Assembly: GCF_030698175.1 (NCBI RefSeq)
Contig: NZ_JAUYNT010000029.1
Span: 1-64,000 of the forward strand
From: Pseudomonas sp.
GTDB taxonomy: Bacteria > Pseudomonadota > Gammaproteobacteria > Pseudomonadales > Pseudomonadaceae
Reading direction: 5' to 3'
DNA length: 64,000 bases
Positions 35,064-44,646 of this stretch are shown piece after piece; the first letter of the stretch is position 1, and each line of letters opens with the position of its first letter. The notes under the pieces were generated by a model. That model was not told the origin of the DNA and did not search any database. It saw nothing but the letters and a program-made list of their open reading frames with translations. The translations under genes were made by a program, and so were the position numbers.

Positions 35064-36388
35064 AACAGGCTTTGTACTTTCTCGAGCACACCCCTATGCA
35101 TTTGCCCTGTCTGTACATGCAAACTCACATAGCTCTGCAGCATAAATAGCTTGCTGTTGAGCAGGTCGCGTTTCGCCGCGTACAAGACTTGTTGGGCATT
35201 GAGGATGTCGACGGTGGAGCGTACCCCCGCTTGATAGCCTTTTTCGGCCGAGTCTAGCGCCCGCTGGTTAGACTTGACTGCCGTCTGCAGGGCTTTGCAT
35301 TTATCGTAGCCACTGACCACGCCGAGGTAATCGCGCTCGATGTCTTCGCTGATCTGTTGCGCGCCGCTGTCGTATTGCGCCATGGCGCCGGACAGGGCGT
35401 ATTGGGATTTGTTGATCGAGGCGGTGACGCCGCCACCCGAATAGATTGGCAGCTCCATCGACAGGCCGACGTAATAGCTCGATTGGTGCTGTACGTTTGG
35501 GTCTTGGCTGTCTTGTGCGAGGGTGGATATCTCGCTTACGAATGACAGTGTTGGGTAGTTACCGGCTTTTTGTAGTTTGAGTTCTGCTTCGGCGACCTCA
35601 ATCGACGCTCTGCGTTCGCCTAGTTTTGGTGCTGCTTGCAGCGCTTTTTGTTGCCAGTAAAGAAGATTCTCCGGGGCCTGCAGCATCGCCGCTGTGGGTA
35701 GGTTGTCTTGTAGTGACGATATTTGCTCGACTACGAGGCCCGCTCGGCCAGAAAGCTTGTGCAAGGCTGCGCGCATTTTGGCTTGAAATTCAATTTCTTG
35801 CGCCTTGACTAAGTCCAGGCGTGCCAGCGCCTCTTCAGTGTCGGTGATGGTGCCGTCGCCGGCTTCAAGCAGGCGTCTGGTTTGCTTAACTAAGCCTTCA
35901 ATCGCAGCCTTTTGTTGGGTGGCGAGCTTGAGCTCATTGTCTTGCCGTGCCACATCAAAATAGGCCTCTGCAACGCGGGCGAAAAGCTCTTGCGAGGCGT
36001 CGTCGTACAGTGCCGAGCCCGCTTTTTCACGGGCTTTTGACTGCTCATAAAAGGCCATTTTGGCTTTATCAAATAGCGCTTGACGGGCGGTAAGAGCCAC
36101 TGAGCCATTCGCAGCACTGGCATCTCCAGTGTTGTTAAACGTGCTTCTGACTTGCTCTCTAAGCTGTTTGGTTTCGCCGACGCGCGAGCTCGCACTTATT
36201 TGCGGTAAAAGGCCGGCAATGCCTATGCCCGCTTCTTGTTGTGACGAGCGGTAATCAAAGGTCGCAGCTTGGTAGGCCGGATCGTTGAGCAGCGAGCTGT
36301 CGTAGGCATTGAGCAGTGACACGGGCGCCACCTGCGCCTGCGCGCTCAGTGCGCTCAACGCCACTATCAATAGGGCTATGGCACGCAT
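35060..36388 (-). CDS. TolC-family outer-membrane channel of a type I secretion system
   Basis: 442 residues with a signal peptide (MRAIALLIVALSALSAQAQ). Then the TolC/AprF pattern: LLNAYDSSLLNDPAYQAA, GIAGLLPQISASS, ALTARQALFDKAKMAFYEQ, and near the end YQAGVRSTVDILNAQQVLYAAKRDLLNSKLFMLQSY, the classic second-half motif. Long amphipathic helices form the periplasmic tunnel. Last gene of the minus-strand order ABC exporter, adaptor, channel, the aprD-aprE-aprF order of Pseudomonas T1SS. Convergent with, and touching, the DUF4422-like gene. The likely cargo is the giant repeat protein. Confidence 0.92.
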   Translation of the reverse strand: MRAIALLIVALSALSAQAQVAPVSLLNAYDSSLLNDPAYQAATFDYRSSQQEAGIGIAGLLPQISASSRVGETKQLREQVRSTFNNTGDASAANGSVALTARQALFDKAKMAFYEQSKAREKAGSALYDDASQELFARVAEAYFDVARQDNELKLATQQKAAIEGLVKQTRRLLEAGDGTITDTEEALARLDLVKAQEIEFQAKMRAALHKLSGRAGLVVEQISSLQDNLPTAAMLQAPENLLYWQQKALQAAPKLGERRASIEVAEAELKLQKAGNYPTLSFVSEISTLAQDSQDPNVQHQSSYYVGLSMELPIYSGGGVTASINKSQYALSGAMAQYDSGAQQISEDIERDYLGVVSGYDKCKALQTAVKSNQRALDSAEKGYQAGVRSTVDILNAQQVLYAAKRDLLNSKLFMLQSYVSLHVQTGQMHRGVLEKVQSLF

Positions 36389-36390
36389 GC

Positions 36391-37728
36391 TTACTCTTCC
36401 TTCAGGGCGCTGCGAAACCGTGCCGTCATAGGTTTAAGCAGGTAGTTGATAAACGTGCGCTCACCGGTCTGCACCAATACGGATGCTTGCATCCCTGGCT
36501 TAACATCAAGGCCGTTTTCCAGCAGGGTGGCCACTGCGTCGGCGCCAACTTCGACCTCAACGGAAAAATACGGTAGCCGGGATTGCTCATCAAGCAGTTG
36601 GTCACCAGAAACGTTGATCACTTTGCCCGTGACCATGGGTAGCGTGGCACTGGTTACTGACGCGAACCGCAAATTTACCGGTAGACCAGGTAGTAGTCGG
36701 TCGGCAACCAGGGGTTCAAATTTTGCCTTGATAATCCAAGCGGAACCCTTGGGCACGATATCCATCAAGCGCTGAGCGGCAGGTATTACCCCCCCTTCTG
36801 TGTGCACTATTAGATTGATCACTTGACCCGCTACGGGGGCGCGAATTGCGGCGTTGCGTACTTCAAACTCCAGAGCTTTAATCCGCTCGGTCAGGCTTGA
36901 GGCTTCGCTAGAAATAGCGGTTAGCTGGGACTCGGCTTCGATACGAAAAGCTTGACGCACTTGCAGCGCTTGCAGTTTGCTCTCGTTGATGGCCTGACGG
37001 GTTTTGCCTATGTCGGCAATGCCAGCCGTTAGCTGGGCGCTAATCTGCGCCGAGTTACGTTCGGCTTCGAACAGTCGGTTACGCGGCACATAGCCTTCAG
37101 CGGCTAGCGCGCGCAATCCGTCGAGTTCTTGGCGTTGAAAGCTAAGCTGGGTTTCAAGGTGGGTTTTGATCTGTTTGTAGGAGGTCAATTGCTCCTCAAG
37201 TGACTCGGTCGCGCTGTGCATGATTTGTAAGCGGCTATCGAGCTCGGCTCGACGGGTTTCAAACATATTGCTCTGTAACTGCATGTCTATGCGCGCGCGC
37301 GGGTCGGAGCTTCTGGTGAGGAGATCGTCCGGCCAGTGAATGCTGTCGTGAATCTGACTTTCGGCGATCAGCCGCGCTTCGACACTGCGAGCACTGAGCC
37401 ATTGACCGAGTGCTACGTCTAATTGTGACTGTGCTTGGACGGTATTGAGTTGCAGTAATAACTGATCTTTTTGTACATGATCGCCTTCGCGCACCAAAAT
37501 TGCCTCAACACTGCCTCCCGATAGTGATTGCACTGTTTTACGCTCGCCAGCCACGACCACTGTACCGTTACCCTCTACACCTTGGGCTAATAGTGCAAAA
37601 TTAGCCCAGAGTAAAAAGCCGCCAAGACCTATGGCAATAATCCACAGCCCTAGTTTTGCACTGCCTGCTGCGTCACGTACAGATGCGCTACGCGCTAGTT
37701 CGGTAGCGTTTTGTTGTTCTGTGGACAT
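36391..37728 (-). CDS. HlyD-family membrane-fusion protein of the type I secretion system
   Basis: 445 residues. Short cytoplasmic N-terminus, one membrane span (LGLWIIAIGLGGFLLWANFALLA), a biotinyl-lipoyl-like half motif (TVVVAGERKTVQSLSGGSVEAILVREGDHVQKDQLLLQL), long coiled-coil hairpin, second lipoyl half (VRNAAIRAPVAGQVINLIVHTEGGVIPAAQRLMDIVP) and beta-barrel end (GMQASVLVQTGERTFINYLLKPM). This is the PrtE/AprE type. It stops two bases before the channel gene starts and begins seven bases after the ABC gene stops, so it belongs to a tight operon. Confidence 0.92.
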   Translation of the reverse strand: MSTEQQNATELARSASVRDAAGSAKLGLWIIAIGLGGFLLWANFALLAQGVEGNGTVVVAGERKTVQSLSGGSVEAILVREGDHVQKDQLLLQLNTVQAQSQLDVALGQWLSARSVEARLIAESQIHDSIHWPDDLLTRSSDPRARIDMQLQSNMFETRRAELDSRLQIMHSATESLEEQLTSYKQIKTHLETQLSFQRQELDGLRALAAEGYVPRNRLFEAERNSAQISAQLTAGIADIGKTRQAINESKLQALQVRQAFRIEAESQLTAISSEASSLTERIKALEFEVRNAAIRAPVAGQVINLIVHTEGGVIPAAQRLMDIVPKGSAWIIKAKFEPLVADRLLPGLPVNLRFASVTSATLPMVTGKVINVSGDQLLDEQSRLPYFSVEVEVGADAVATLLENGLDVKPGMQASVLVQTGERTFINYLLKPMTARFRSALKEE

Positions 37729-37735
37729 CGTTGCT

Positions 37736-39463
37736 TTAACTCTTTGGGCTATTGGCTTGAGCGGTTACTGCGTTGGTCTGCGCGGCCGGCATCAGGGCTT
37801 TAAGCACTTGGTCGCGCGGTCCAAAGAGTTTTTGCGTGCCGTCTTGCAGTACTAGTAGTTTGTCGACTACGGCGAGAACGCTCGGTCGATGAGTGATCAG
37901 TATTACCGTAGTGCCGTTGCTGCGCATCTCGCCAATGGCCGTAACCAGCGCGGCTTCGCCGGCATCATCCAGGTTTGAGTTTGGCTCATCCAGCACCACC
38001 AGGGCGGGCATGCCATAGAGCGCACGGGCCAGGCCAATGCGTTGCCGCTGCCCGCCAGAAAGTCCAATACCTCCCGGGCCGAGTTGGGTGTCATAGCCAT
38101 TGGCAAAGCGCAAAATCATCTGGTGAATGCCTGCCTGAGTGGCGGCGGTGATAACTTGCTCGGAGTTCACCTCGCCAAAGCGGGCGATGTTTTCCGCCAC
38201 GCTGCCGGCGAATAGCTCAATGTCTTGCGGCAGATAACCAATGTGTGGGCCTATAGCCTCGCGTGCCCACTGACTTGCTTCTGCGCCATCCAGACGCACC
38301 GAACCATGCGCGGCCGGCCATACGCCAACTATGGCACGGGCCAGCGATGATTTGCCGGATGCGCTAGGGCCGATCACGGCCAATACTTCGCCCTTGCTTA
38401 GCGCTAGATCGACACCGTTCAGCACGGGTTGCTTGCTGCCGGGTGGGGTGACTATCAGTCGTTCAATGCGGATGGCGCCTGTTGGCGCGGGTAGGGCCAT
38501 GCGTTCGGCCTGCTTGGGGAACTCATCGAGCAGTGTGCATAGGCGTTGATAACTGGCTTTGGCGTTGTCCAGTTGTTTCCAGGAGCTGATGGCTTGCTCC
38601 GCCGGTTGCATGGCTTTGCTGATCAGAAAGCCCACCGCCATCATCACCCCGCCGGTAATTTGATCGTCAAGGATCAGCAGCATCGCCAGTCCCATCGCCA
38701 ATGACTGCCACGCTGTGCGCACTAATCGGGTAATGGCTGAGATTGCAGAGCTTTTATCGCTGGCGGTGGATTGCGCGGTTATTAACCGTTTTTGTTGTGT
38801 AGACCAGCGTTGCTGCATATTGCCGAGCATGCCCATGGCCTGAATAACTTCGGAGTTTTGCAGGGTGCTGTTGACGTATTTAGCCGACATCATCGAGATT
38901 TGGTTGGCCTCGGACAGGCCTTTACGGGTGGCGTGCTCGTTCCAGATCGCCAGGCTGAACATGATGACCGCGCCCAGCAGTGTAAACATGCCCAAGTACG
39001 GGTGTAACAGCCAAGTGGCGATCAAGAAGATTGGCATCCAGGGCAGGTCAAGGATGGCAATCAGCGCAGAGCCGGTGACGAACTGGCGTAAAGCGGTTAG
39101 ATCACTCAGCACCTGCGCGGGGTTGGCGTTTTGCTCCTTGAGGCTTTTTTGAAAGGCGACACCAAACAGTCTTCCGCCCAGATCAAGATCGATGCCCGCA
39201 CTCATCTTGATCATCACCTGGCCACGCACCCATTCGATCAAGGAACTCAGCATAAATAGGCCGAGAACCAGGATGGTCAGCACTAATAAAGTGGTTTCAT
39301 TGCGGCTACTCATAACCCGATCAAAAACCTGCATTGCGTAAATCGCGGGGACGATGGTTAGCAGGTTGATTACTCCGCTAAAGAGTGTGATCACCCAGAA
39401 AAGATTGCGATAGCGGAGTAGTGCTGCGTCAATGTCGCGGGCGGGATCAAGGCGTAAACGCAT
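37736..39463 (-). CDS. Type I secretion ABC exporter (PrtD/AprD type)
   Basis: 575 residues. N-terminal transmembrane domain with segments such as FWVITLFSGVINLLTIVPAIYAMQVFDRV and ALIAILDLPWMPIFLIATWLL. C-terminal ATPase with Walker A G365-PSASG-K371-S, signature LSGGQRQRIGLARALYG and Walker B LVVLDEPNSNLD, then the H-loop TVILITHRPS. There is no N-terminal C39 peptidase or C39-like domain, so substrates are recognised by an uncleaved C-terminal signal. That suits the giant protein. First gene of the three-gene minus-strand operon; its promoter should lie in 39464-39577, where I see no clear elements. Confidence 0.93.
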   Translation of the reverse strand: MRLRLDPARDIDAALLRYRNLFWVITLFSGVINLLTIVPAIYAMQVFDRVMSSRNETTLLVLTILVLGLFMLSSLIEWVRGQVMIKMSAGIDLDLGGRLFGVAFQKSLKEQNANPAQVLSDLTALRQFVTGSALIAILDLPWMPIFLIATWLLHPYLGMFTLLGAVIMFSLAIWNEHATRKGLSEANQISMMSAKYVNSTLQNSEVIQAMGMLGNMQQRWSTQQKRLITAQSTASDKSSAISAITRLVRTAWQSLAMGLAMLLILDDQITGGVMMAVGFLISKAMQPAEQAISSWKQLDNAKASYQRLCTLLDEFPKQAERMALPAPTGAIRIERLIVTPPGSKQPVLNGVDLALSKGEVLAVIGPSASGKSSLARAIVGVWPAAHGSVRLDGAEASQWAREAIGPHIGYLPQDIELFAGSVAENIARFGEVNSEQVITAATQAGIHQMILRFANGYDTQLGPGGIGLSGGQRQRIGLARALYGMPALVVLDEPNSNLDDAGEAALVTAIGEMRSNGTTVILITHRPSVLAVVDKLLVLQDGTQKLFGPRDQVLKALMPAAQTNAVTAQANSPKS

Positions 39464-39577
39464 AGGTAGTTGAGCGTCTCAAAAAGGCAGCGCTGCTGCG
39501 CTAAATTCTAATTACTGGGTGGCTGGCGCCTTGGCTGAGTGTAAGTCATTCGGCATACCGGAACAGCCCGGTGGCGC

Positions 39578-40282
39578 CTATCGTGGCCCATTTTTCTGAT
39601 TTTTTTTTGCATTAACCTCGGCCAGTGCGTGACTGCCTGGTTTACCCAGTGATTGGCGCGGCGGCTGAGCTGTTTGTGGCTGAGTGTTAACCCGATTCAG
39701 CCAGGCGAGAAACACGCTGGTCGGCGTGTTGGCCTGCAGTTCGAGGGCCGGCAAGTTGGCTTGATCTTCCAGCAGCAGGCCCTGGCCGGGGCTGAGTGCT
39801 TGTTGCTGGCCGTCGGCGAGCTGGCAGTTGAGTGGGCCGCCGCTGTGGCAGTAGATAAACAGTGCATCTGCAGTGTTGTTCAGGCGCTGACGGCCGAGCA
39901 GGTGTAACTGCTGCAGGCTGTGGGTCCAGTCGGCGCGACGGGTCATGATATTGAGGTCGGTGATCGGGCCGGCGAGCAATTCGGCGCTGATCGCCTGCTC
40001 GCCGGTAAACACCGCGACCGGCGCCTGGACCGTCACCAGTAGCGGCGCAGTCTGGGCCCCCTGCAGGCGCAGCCCGGCGCCGGCCAGCAGTGCCAGGCTG
40101 CGGTCGATACCGGCAAAGCGCGAGAACTCTCCACTGTCGGCTACCTGGGCGCTGCTGATGCGCCACTGGAAGTTACTCAGGTCGGCATCGGCCGGTGCTA
40201 TGGCCAGCTCAATGGTCAGGCCGGCGCCGTTCTTCCAGGGCATCTGGCGCGCCGTGGCACGGTCAATCAGGCGGATAGCCAT
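39578..40282 (-). CDS. hutD: HutD family protein
   Basis: 234 residues, cupin-like beta protein. The N-terminus MAIRLIDRATARQMPWKNGAGLTIELAIAP and following WRISSAQVADSGEFSRFAGIDRSLALLAG are characteristic of HutD. It is found in hut loci; in Pseudomonas it has been proposed to limit hut expression, perhaps by binding a pathway intermediate. Divergent from hutI, with one TGTATATACA site in front of each gene. The C-terminal ~40 residues are poorly conserved and basic. Confidence 0.85.
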   Translation of the reverse strand: MAIRLIDRATARQMPWKNGAGLTIELAIAPADADLSNFQWRISSAQVADSGEFSRFAGIDRSLALLAGAGLRLQGAQTAPLLVTVQAPVAVFTGEQAISAELLAGPITDLNIMTRRADWTHSLQQLHLLGRQRLNNTADALFIYCHSGGPLNCQLADGQQQALSPGQGLLLEDQANLPALELQANTPTSVFLAWLNRVNTQPQTAQPPRQSLGKPGSHALAEVNAKKNQKNGPR

Positions 40283-40318
40283 GCATCACTCCGGTAGTCG
40301 TGGTTTTTACTCTTTATC

Positions 40319-40328
40319 TGTATATACA
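40319..40328. promoter_or_regulatory. HutC-type operator (hutD side)
   Basis: Perfect palindrome TGTATATACA, 37 bases upstream of the hutD start. Pseudomonas HutC is reported to bind TGTA-N2-TACA sites and is released by urocanate. Confidence 0.75.
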
Positions 40329-40507
40329 AATACGCTTGCGGCCAATCTAGGCTCTGGCCGTCGGCCTGAAGGCGCGTAATTACTGGTTTAACGCCACAAA
40401 ATTGACCTAAAAGGCAATTTTTGTGGGTTCCTGGCGCGGGCCTAGATTCCTTGTAAGTGCGCTTCAAGTCGATTTTTAGCCTTGACGAGTCGATTTTGCC
40501 AGCCTAA

Positions 40508-40517
40508 TGTATATACA
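40508..40517. promoter_or_regulatory. HutC-type operator (hutI side)
   Basis: A second perfect TGTATATACA, 22 bases upstream of the hutI start and just before its ribosome site, so it probably overlaps the promoter start region. Between the two operators is an imperfect hairpin, CCACAAAATTG (40394-40404) with CAATTTTTGTGG (40415-40426), of unknown role. Confidence 0.75.
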
Positions 40518-40538
40518 AGATAGCTTGAGGAGTCGCCC

Positions 40539-41777
40539 TTGTCCAAGTCCAATCCACCACGCCAGCTGTGGCGCGCTGTATGTGTCTTCGATGGCCTGAA
40601 CACCTTGCCAGAACCCATGGCGGTGCTGGTCGAGGGCGGCGTGGTGGCCGGCCTGTGGCCGGAATCCACATTCGACCCGTGGCAGGCTCTGGGCGCGGTC
40701 GAGGTTGGGCGTGGCGGGGTGATGACACCGGGGCTAGTCGATTGTCACAGCCATTTGGTGTATGCCGGTAATCGCGCCGGCGAGTTCGAGCAACGGTTGG
40801 AGGGCGCCAGCTACGCCGACATCGCCCGTGCCGGCGGCGGCATTCTCAGTACGGTGCGCGCCACCCGCGCGGCCAGTGAGGATGAGTTGCTAGCCCAGGC
40901 CTTGCCACGGCTGCAGGCCTTGCTGGCCGATGGCGTGACCACAGTGGAGATCAAATCCGGCTATGGCCTGACCCTGGCCGATGAGCTGAAGATGCTGCGG
41001 GTCGCCCGCCGCCTCGGGGAACTGTTGCCGGTGCGGGTGTTGACCACGCTGCTCGGTGCCCACGCCCTGCCGCCGGAGTTCGCTGCCGACAGCGACGGTT
41101 ATATCGAGCTGGTCTGCGAGCAGATGATTCCGGCGGCGGCCGCCGAAGGGCTGGTCGATGCGGTGGATGTGTTCTGTGAATCCATCGCCTTCAGCCCGGC
41201 GCAAACCGCGCGGGTATTCCAGGCCGCCCAGCGCCATGGCTTACGCGTCAAGGTGCATGCCGAGCAATTGTCCAATCAGAGCGCCAGTGCCCTGGCCGCC
41301 AGTTATGGCGCGCTGTCGGCCGATCATCTGGAGTTTCTTGATGAGGCTGGCGTGCAAGCCATGGCCGAGGCCGGCACGGTTGCCACGCTGCTGCCCGGTG
41401 CCTTTCATTGCTTGCGCGAGACCCAGTTGCCGCCGATTGAACTGTTGCGCCGCTATGGCGTGCCGATGGCGCTGGCCAGCGATGCTAACCCCGGCACCTC
41501 GCCGATTTGTTTCCCGACCCTGCTGCTTAACCTGGCCTGCACCCTGTTCCGCCTGACGCCCCGCGAGGCGCTGGCCGGCATGACCGCCCATGGCGCACAG
41601 GCGCTGGGCTTGCCCGAGCTAGGGCGGATCGCCGTCGGCGCACCGGCCGATCTGTGTCTATGGGACATCCAACAACCGGCCGAACTGGCCTACGCGGTGC
41701 AGCCCGGTCGCTTACGTCAGCGTATCTATCAAGGCCGCATCAGCTACCACAAAGAGGACGCGCCCCATGGCTGCTGA
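40539..41777 (+). CDS. hutI: Imidazolonepropionase HutI
   Basis: 412 residues. The start appears to be TTG at 40539 (GAGGAG eight bases upstream; no ATG fits the conserved N-terminus [17 protein letters not shown]). Amidohydrolase fold: metal motif [60 protein letters not shown]. It hydrolyses 4-imidazolone-5-propionate to N-formimino-L-glutamate in histidine degradation. First gene of the plus-strand hut genes; overlaps hutG by 11 bases. Confidence 0.95.
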   Translation: MSKSNPPRQLWRAVCVFDGLNTLPEPMAVLVEGGVVAGLWPESTFDPWQALGAVEVGRGGVMTPGLVDCHSHLVYAGNRAGEFEQRLEGASYADIARAGGGILSTVRATRAASEDELLAQALPRLQALLADGVTTVEIKSGYGLTLADELKMLRVARRLGELLPVRVLTTLLGAHALPPEFAADSDGYIELVCEQMIPAAAAEGLVDAVDVFCESIAFSPAQTARVFQAAQRHGLRVKVHAEQLSNQSASALAASYGALSADHLEFLDEAGVQAMAEAGTVATLLPGAFHCLRETQLPPIELLRRYGVPMALASDANPGTSPICFPTLLLNLACTLFRLTPREALAGMTAHGAQALGLPELGRIAVGAPADLCLWDIQQPAELAYAVQPGRLRQRIYQGRISYHKEDAPHGC

Positions 41778-42708
41778 CCGTTATTCCATGGACTGCTGGC
41801 AGGGGCGAGTCGACCCCGAGCCGGACAGCTTGCGCTGGCACCAATCCATTCAACCTTTGGGGTTGGACAGCCCGCCAGGCGTGGCTCTGCTGGGTTTTGC
41901 CAGCGATGAAGGGGTGCGCCGCAACCACGGCCGGGTCGGTGCCGCAGCGGCGCCGCTGGCACTGCGCAAGGCCTTGGCCAATCTGGCCTGGCATCGTCAA
42001 GGGCCGGCGTTCGATGCCGGTGATGTGGTCTGTGTCGATGGCGATCTGGAGGCGGCGCAAGCGCGGCTGGGGCAAAACGTTTGCGCCTTGCTGGATGCCG
42101 GCCACCTGCCGATCGTCCTCGGTGGCGGTCATGAGGTGGCGTTTGGTAGCTGGCTGGGCCTGGCCGAACACCTGACTAACGGCGCCGTGCCGCGTATCGG
42201 CATCGTCAATTTCGATGCGCATTTTGACCTGCGCGATCCGGCCCAGGTGCATTCCTCCGGCACGCCCTTCGCGCAGATCGCCGAACAGTGCGCCGCCCGT
42301 GGTTGGCCGTTTCGCTATGCCTGCCTGGGAGTCAGCCGGGCCAGCAATACCCGCGCCCTGTTCCAGCGGGCGGCCGCGCTAGGGGTGCTGGTACGCGAAG
42401 ACCACGAGATTCGCGAGGGCAGCTTGGTGGCCATCGGCGCCGATTTGCAGCGCTTTATCGAAGATTGCGATGTGCTGCACCTGAGTATCGACATCGACGT
42501 ACTGCCCGCCTGCGAAGCCCCCGGCGTGAGTGCTCCGGCCGCCCGTGGAGTGCCGCTGGCGCTGCTCGAACCGCTGCTGGCGCAGTTGCGCGACAGCGGC
42601 AAGTTGCGCCTGGCTGAACTGGCCGAATTGAACCCCAGCCACGATCTGGACAGCCGCACCGCGCGGCTGGCGGCGCGGCTGGTGCACCTGCTGACCTTAA
42701 GTGGCTGA
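41767..42708 (+). CDS. hutG: Formimidoylglutamase HutG
   Basis: 313 residues, arginase/agmatinase fold. The two-manganese ligands are visible: [28 protein letters not shown]. It converts N-formimino-L-glutamate directly to glutamate and formamide, so this organism has at least the one-step end of the pathway. hutF and an N-formylglutamate deformylase are not in the window. Overlaps hutI and is followed by a MITE-like insertion before hutU. Confidence 0.9.
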   Translation: MAADRYSMDCWQGRVDPEPDSLRWHQSIQPLGLDSPPGVALLGFASDEGVRRNHGRVGAAAAPLALRKALANLAWHRQGPAFDAGDVVCVDGDLEAAQARLGQNVCALLDAGHLPIVLGGGHEVAFGSWLGLAEHLTNGAVPRIGIVNFDAHFDLRDPAQVHSSGTPFAQIAEQCAARGWPFRYACLGVSRASNTRALFQRAAALGVLVREDHEIREGSLVAIGADLQRFIEDCDVLHLSIDIDVLPACEAPGVSAPAARGVPLALLEPLLAQLRDSGKLRLAELAELNPSHDLDSRTARLAARLVHLLTLSG

Positions 42709-42719
42709 GCCAATCAGTG

Positions 42720-42888
42720 CTAGCAGCCTGTCGGACTTGACCGTTCGTAGCGAGGGAAAGACCGGGCTGAGGCAGTTTTTGCGCTCTTTTGAGGCGAATA
42801 GTCACTCTCTTTAACGAAAAAGAGCGTGAAAAATGACCAGCTCCGGCTTTTCCGCAGTAGGACAGTGTTAAGTCCGACAGGCTGCTAG
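42720..42888. mobile_element. MITE-like element (169 bp) between hutG and hutU
   Basis: Perfect 19-bp terminal inverted repeats: CTAGCAGCCTGTCGGACTT (42720-42738) and its reverse complement at 42870-42888. No coding capacity inside. Both ends carry the palindrome CTAG, which may be the target or part of the terminus; no other target duplication is clear. The repeat ends do not match those of the IS1182-type element at 49461, so it would need another transposase for movement. Confidence 0.7.
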
Positions 42889-42925
42889 GCAATCCCCAAC
42901 AATAATCACTTGAAGATGAACTGCC

Positions 42926-44584
42926 ATGACCCGATTCCGTGACATCGAAATCCGCGCCCCGCGCGGCACCAAACTGACCGCCAAGAACTGGCTGACCGAA
43001 GCGCCGCTGCGCATGCTGATGAATAACCTCGACCCGGAAGTGGCCGAGAACCCCAAGGAGCTGGTGGTGTATGGCGGCATCGGCCGCGCCGCGCGCAACT
43101 GGGAATGCTATGACAAGATCGTCGAAAGCCTGATCAATCTGAATGACGACGAGACCCTGTTGGTGCAATCCGGCAAACCGGTCGGCGTGTTCAAAACCCA
43201 CAGCAATGCGCCACGGGTGCTGATCGCCAACTCCAATTTGGTGCCGCACTGGGCGACCTGGGAGCATTTCAACGAGCTGGATGCCAAGGGCCTGGCCATG
43301 TACGGCCAGATGACCGCCGGCAGCTGGATTTATATCGGCAGCCAGGGCATCGTCCAGGGCACTTACGAAACCTTCGTCGAAGCCGGCCGCCAGCATTACG
43401 CCGGTAGCCTCAAGGGCCGTTGGGTACTCACCGCAGGCCTGGGCGGCATGGGCGGCGCCCAGCCTTTGGCCGCCACCCTGGCCGGTGCCTGCTCGCTGAA
43501 CATCGAATGCCAACAGTCGCGCATCGATTTCCGCCTGCAGACCCGCTATGTCGATGAGCAGGCATCGGGCCTCGACGATGCCCTGGCGAGGCTGAGCAAA
43601 TACTGCGCCGAAGGCCAGGCCATCTCCATTGCCCTGTGTGGCAATGCGGCGGAAATTCTGCCGGAGCTGGTGCGTCGTGGCGTGCGCCCGGACATGGTCA
43701 CCGACCAGACCAGCGCCCACGACCCGCTCAACGGTTACCTGCCGGCCGGCTGGACCTGGGACGAATACCGCGCCCGCGCCAAGACCGAGCCGGCGGCCGT
43801 GGTCAAAGCCGCCAAGCAATCGATGGCCGTGCACGTACAGGCCATGCTGGATTTTCAGCAGATGGGCGTGCCGACTTTCGACTACGGCAACAACATCCGC
43901 CAGATGGCGCTGGAGGAGGGCGTCGCCAAGGCGTTCGACTTCCCCGGTTTCGTCCCGGCCTATATCCGTCCGCTGTTTTGCCGGGGCATTGGCCCATTCC
44001 GCTGGGTCGCCTTGTCGGGTGATCCGCAAGATATCTACAAGACCGACGCCAAGGTCAAAGAGCTGATCGACGACCCTCATCTGCACCACTGGCTGGACAT
44101 GGCCCGCGAGCGCATCAGCTTCCAGGGCTTGCCGGCACGCATCTGCTGGGTCGGTTTGGGCCTGCGCGCCAAGCTCGGCCTGGCCTTCAACGAGATGGTC
44201 CGCAGCGGCGAGTTGTCGGCGCCGATCGTCATCGGCCGCGACCATTTGGACAGCGGCTCGGTGGCCAGCCCCAACCGCGAAACCGAAGCCATGCAAGACG
44301 GCTCCGATGCGGTCTCCGATTGGCCGCTGCTCAACGCCTTGCTGAACACCGCCAGCGGCGCCACCTGGGTCTCGTTGCATCACGGCGGCGGGGTCGGCAT
44401 GGGTTTCTCCCAGCATGCGGGGATGGTCATAGTCGCCGACGGCACTGATGAAGCCGCGGCGCGTATCGCCCGGGTGCTGCACAACGACCCGGCCACCGGG
44501 GTGATGCGTCACGCCGATGCCGGCTACCCCATCGCCATCGAGTGCGCCAAGGAGCAGGGCCTTAACCTGCCGATGCTGAAGTAA
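42926..44584 (+). CDS. hutU: Urocanate hydratase HutU
   Basis: 552 residues, normal urocanase length. The N-terminus [39 protein letters not shown] is near-invariant in the family; [13 protein letters not shown] binds NAD+; [17 protein letters not shown] carries the active-site region. It adds water to urocanate to give 4-imidazolone-5-propionate, the second step. It lies 217 bases from hutG because of the MITE-like insertion. Confidence 0.97.
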   Translation: MTRFRDIEIRAPRGTKLTAKNWLTEAPLRMLMNNLDPEVAENPKELVVYGGIGRAARNWECYDKIVESLINLNDDETLLVQSGKPVGVFKTHSNAPRVLIANSNLVPHWATWEHFNELDAKGLAMYGQMTAGSWIYIGSQGIVQGTYETFVEAGRQHYAGSLKGRWVLTAGLGGMGGAQPLAATLAGACSLNIECQQSRIDFRLQTRYVDEQASGLDDALARLSKYCAEGQAISIALCGNAAEILPELVRRGVRPDMVTDQTSAHDPLNGYLPAGWTWDEYRARAKTEPAAVVKAAKQSMAVHVQAMLDFQQMGVPTFDYGNNIRQMALEEGVAKAFDFPGFVPAYIRPLFCRGIGPFRWVALSGDPQDIYKTDAKVKELIDDPHLHHWLDMARERISFQGLPARICWVGLGLRAKLGLAFNEMVRSGELSAPIVIGRDHLDSGSVASPNRETEAMQDGSDAVSDWPLLNALLNTASGATWVSLHHGGGVGMGFSQHAGMVIVADGTDEAAARIARVLHNDPATGVMRHADAGYPIAIECAKEQGLNLPMLK

Positions 44585-44646
44585 AGATTTTCCGCTGCAC
44601 CCAACAACAATAAAAAAGCATCATGCCCCCAGAGGAGCACACAGCA

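Noticed and set aside
42758..42792. Possible sigma-54 promoter (GAGGCAGTTTTTGCGC) upstream of hutU.
   Set aside because: GG to GC spacing is 8, not the required 10 bases, and it lies inside the MITE-like element.
42455..44512. 685-codon minus-strand frame opposite hutU.
   Set aside because: Codon-bias shadow of urocanase in a GC-rich genome; no recognisable domains.
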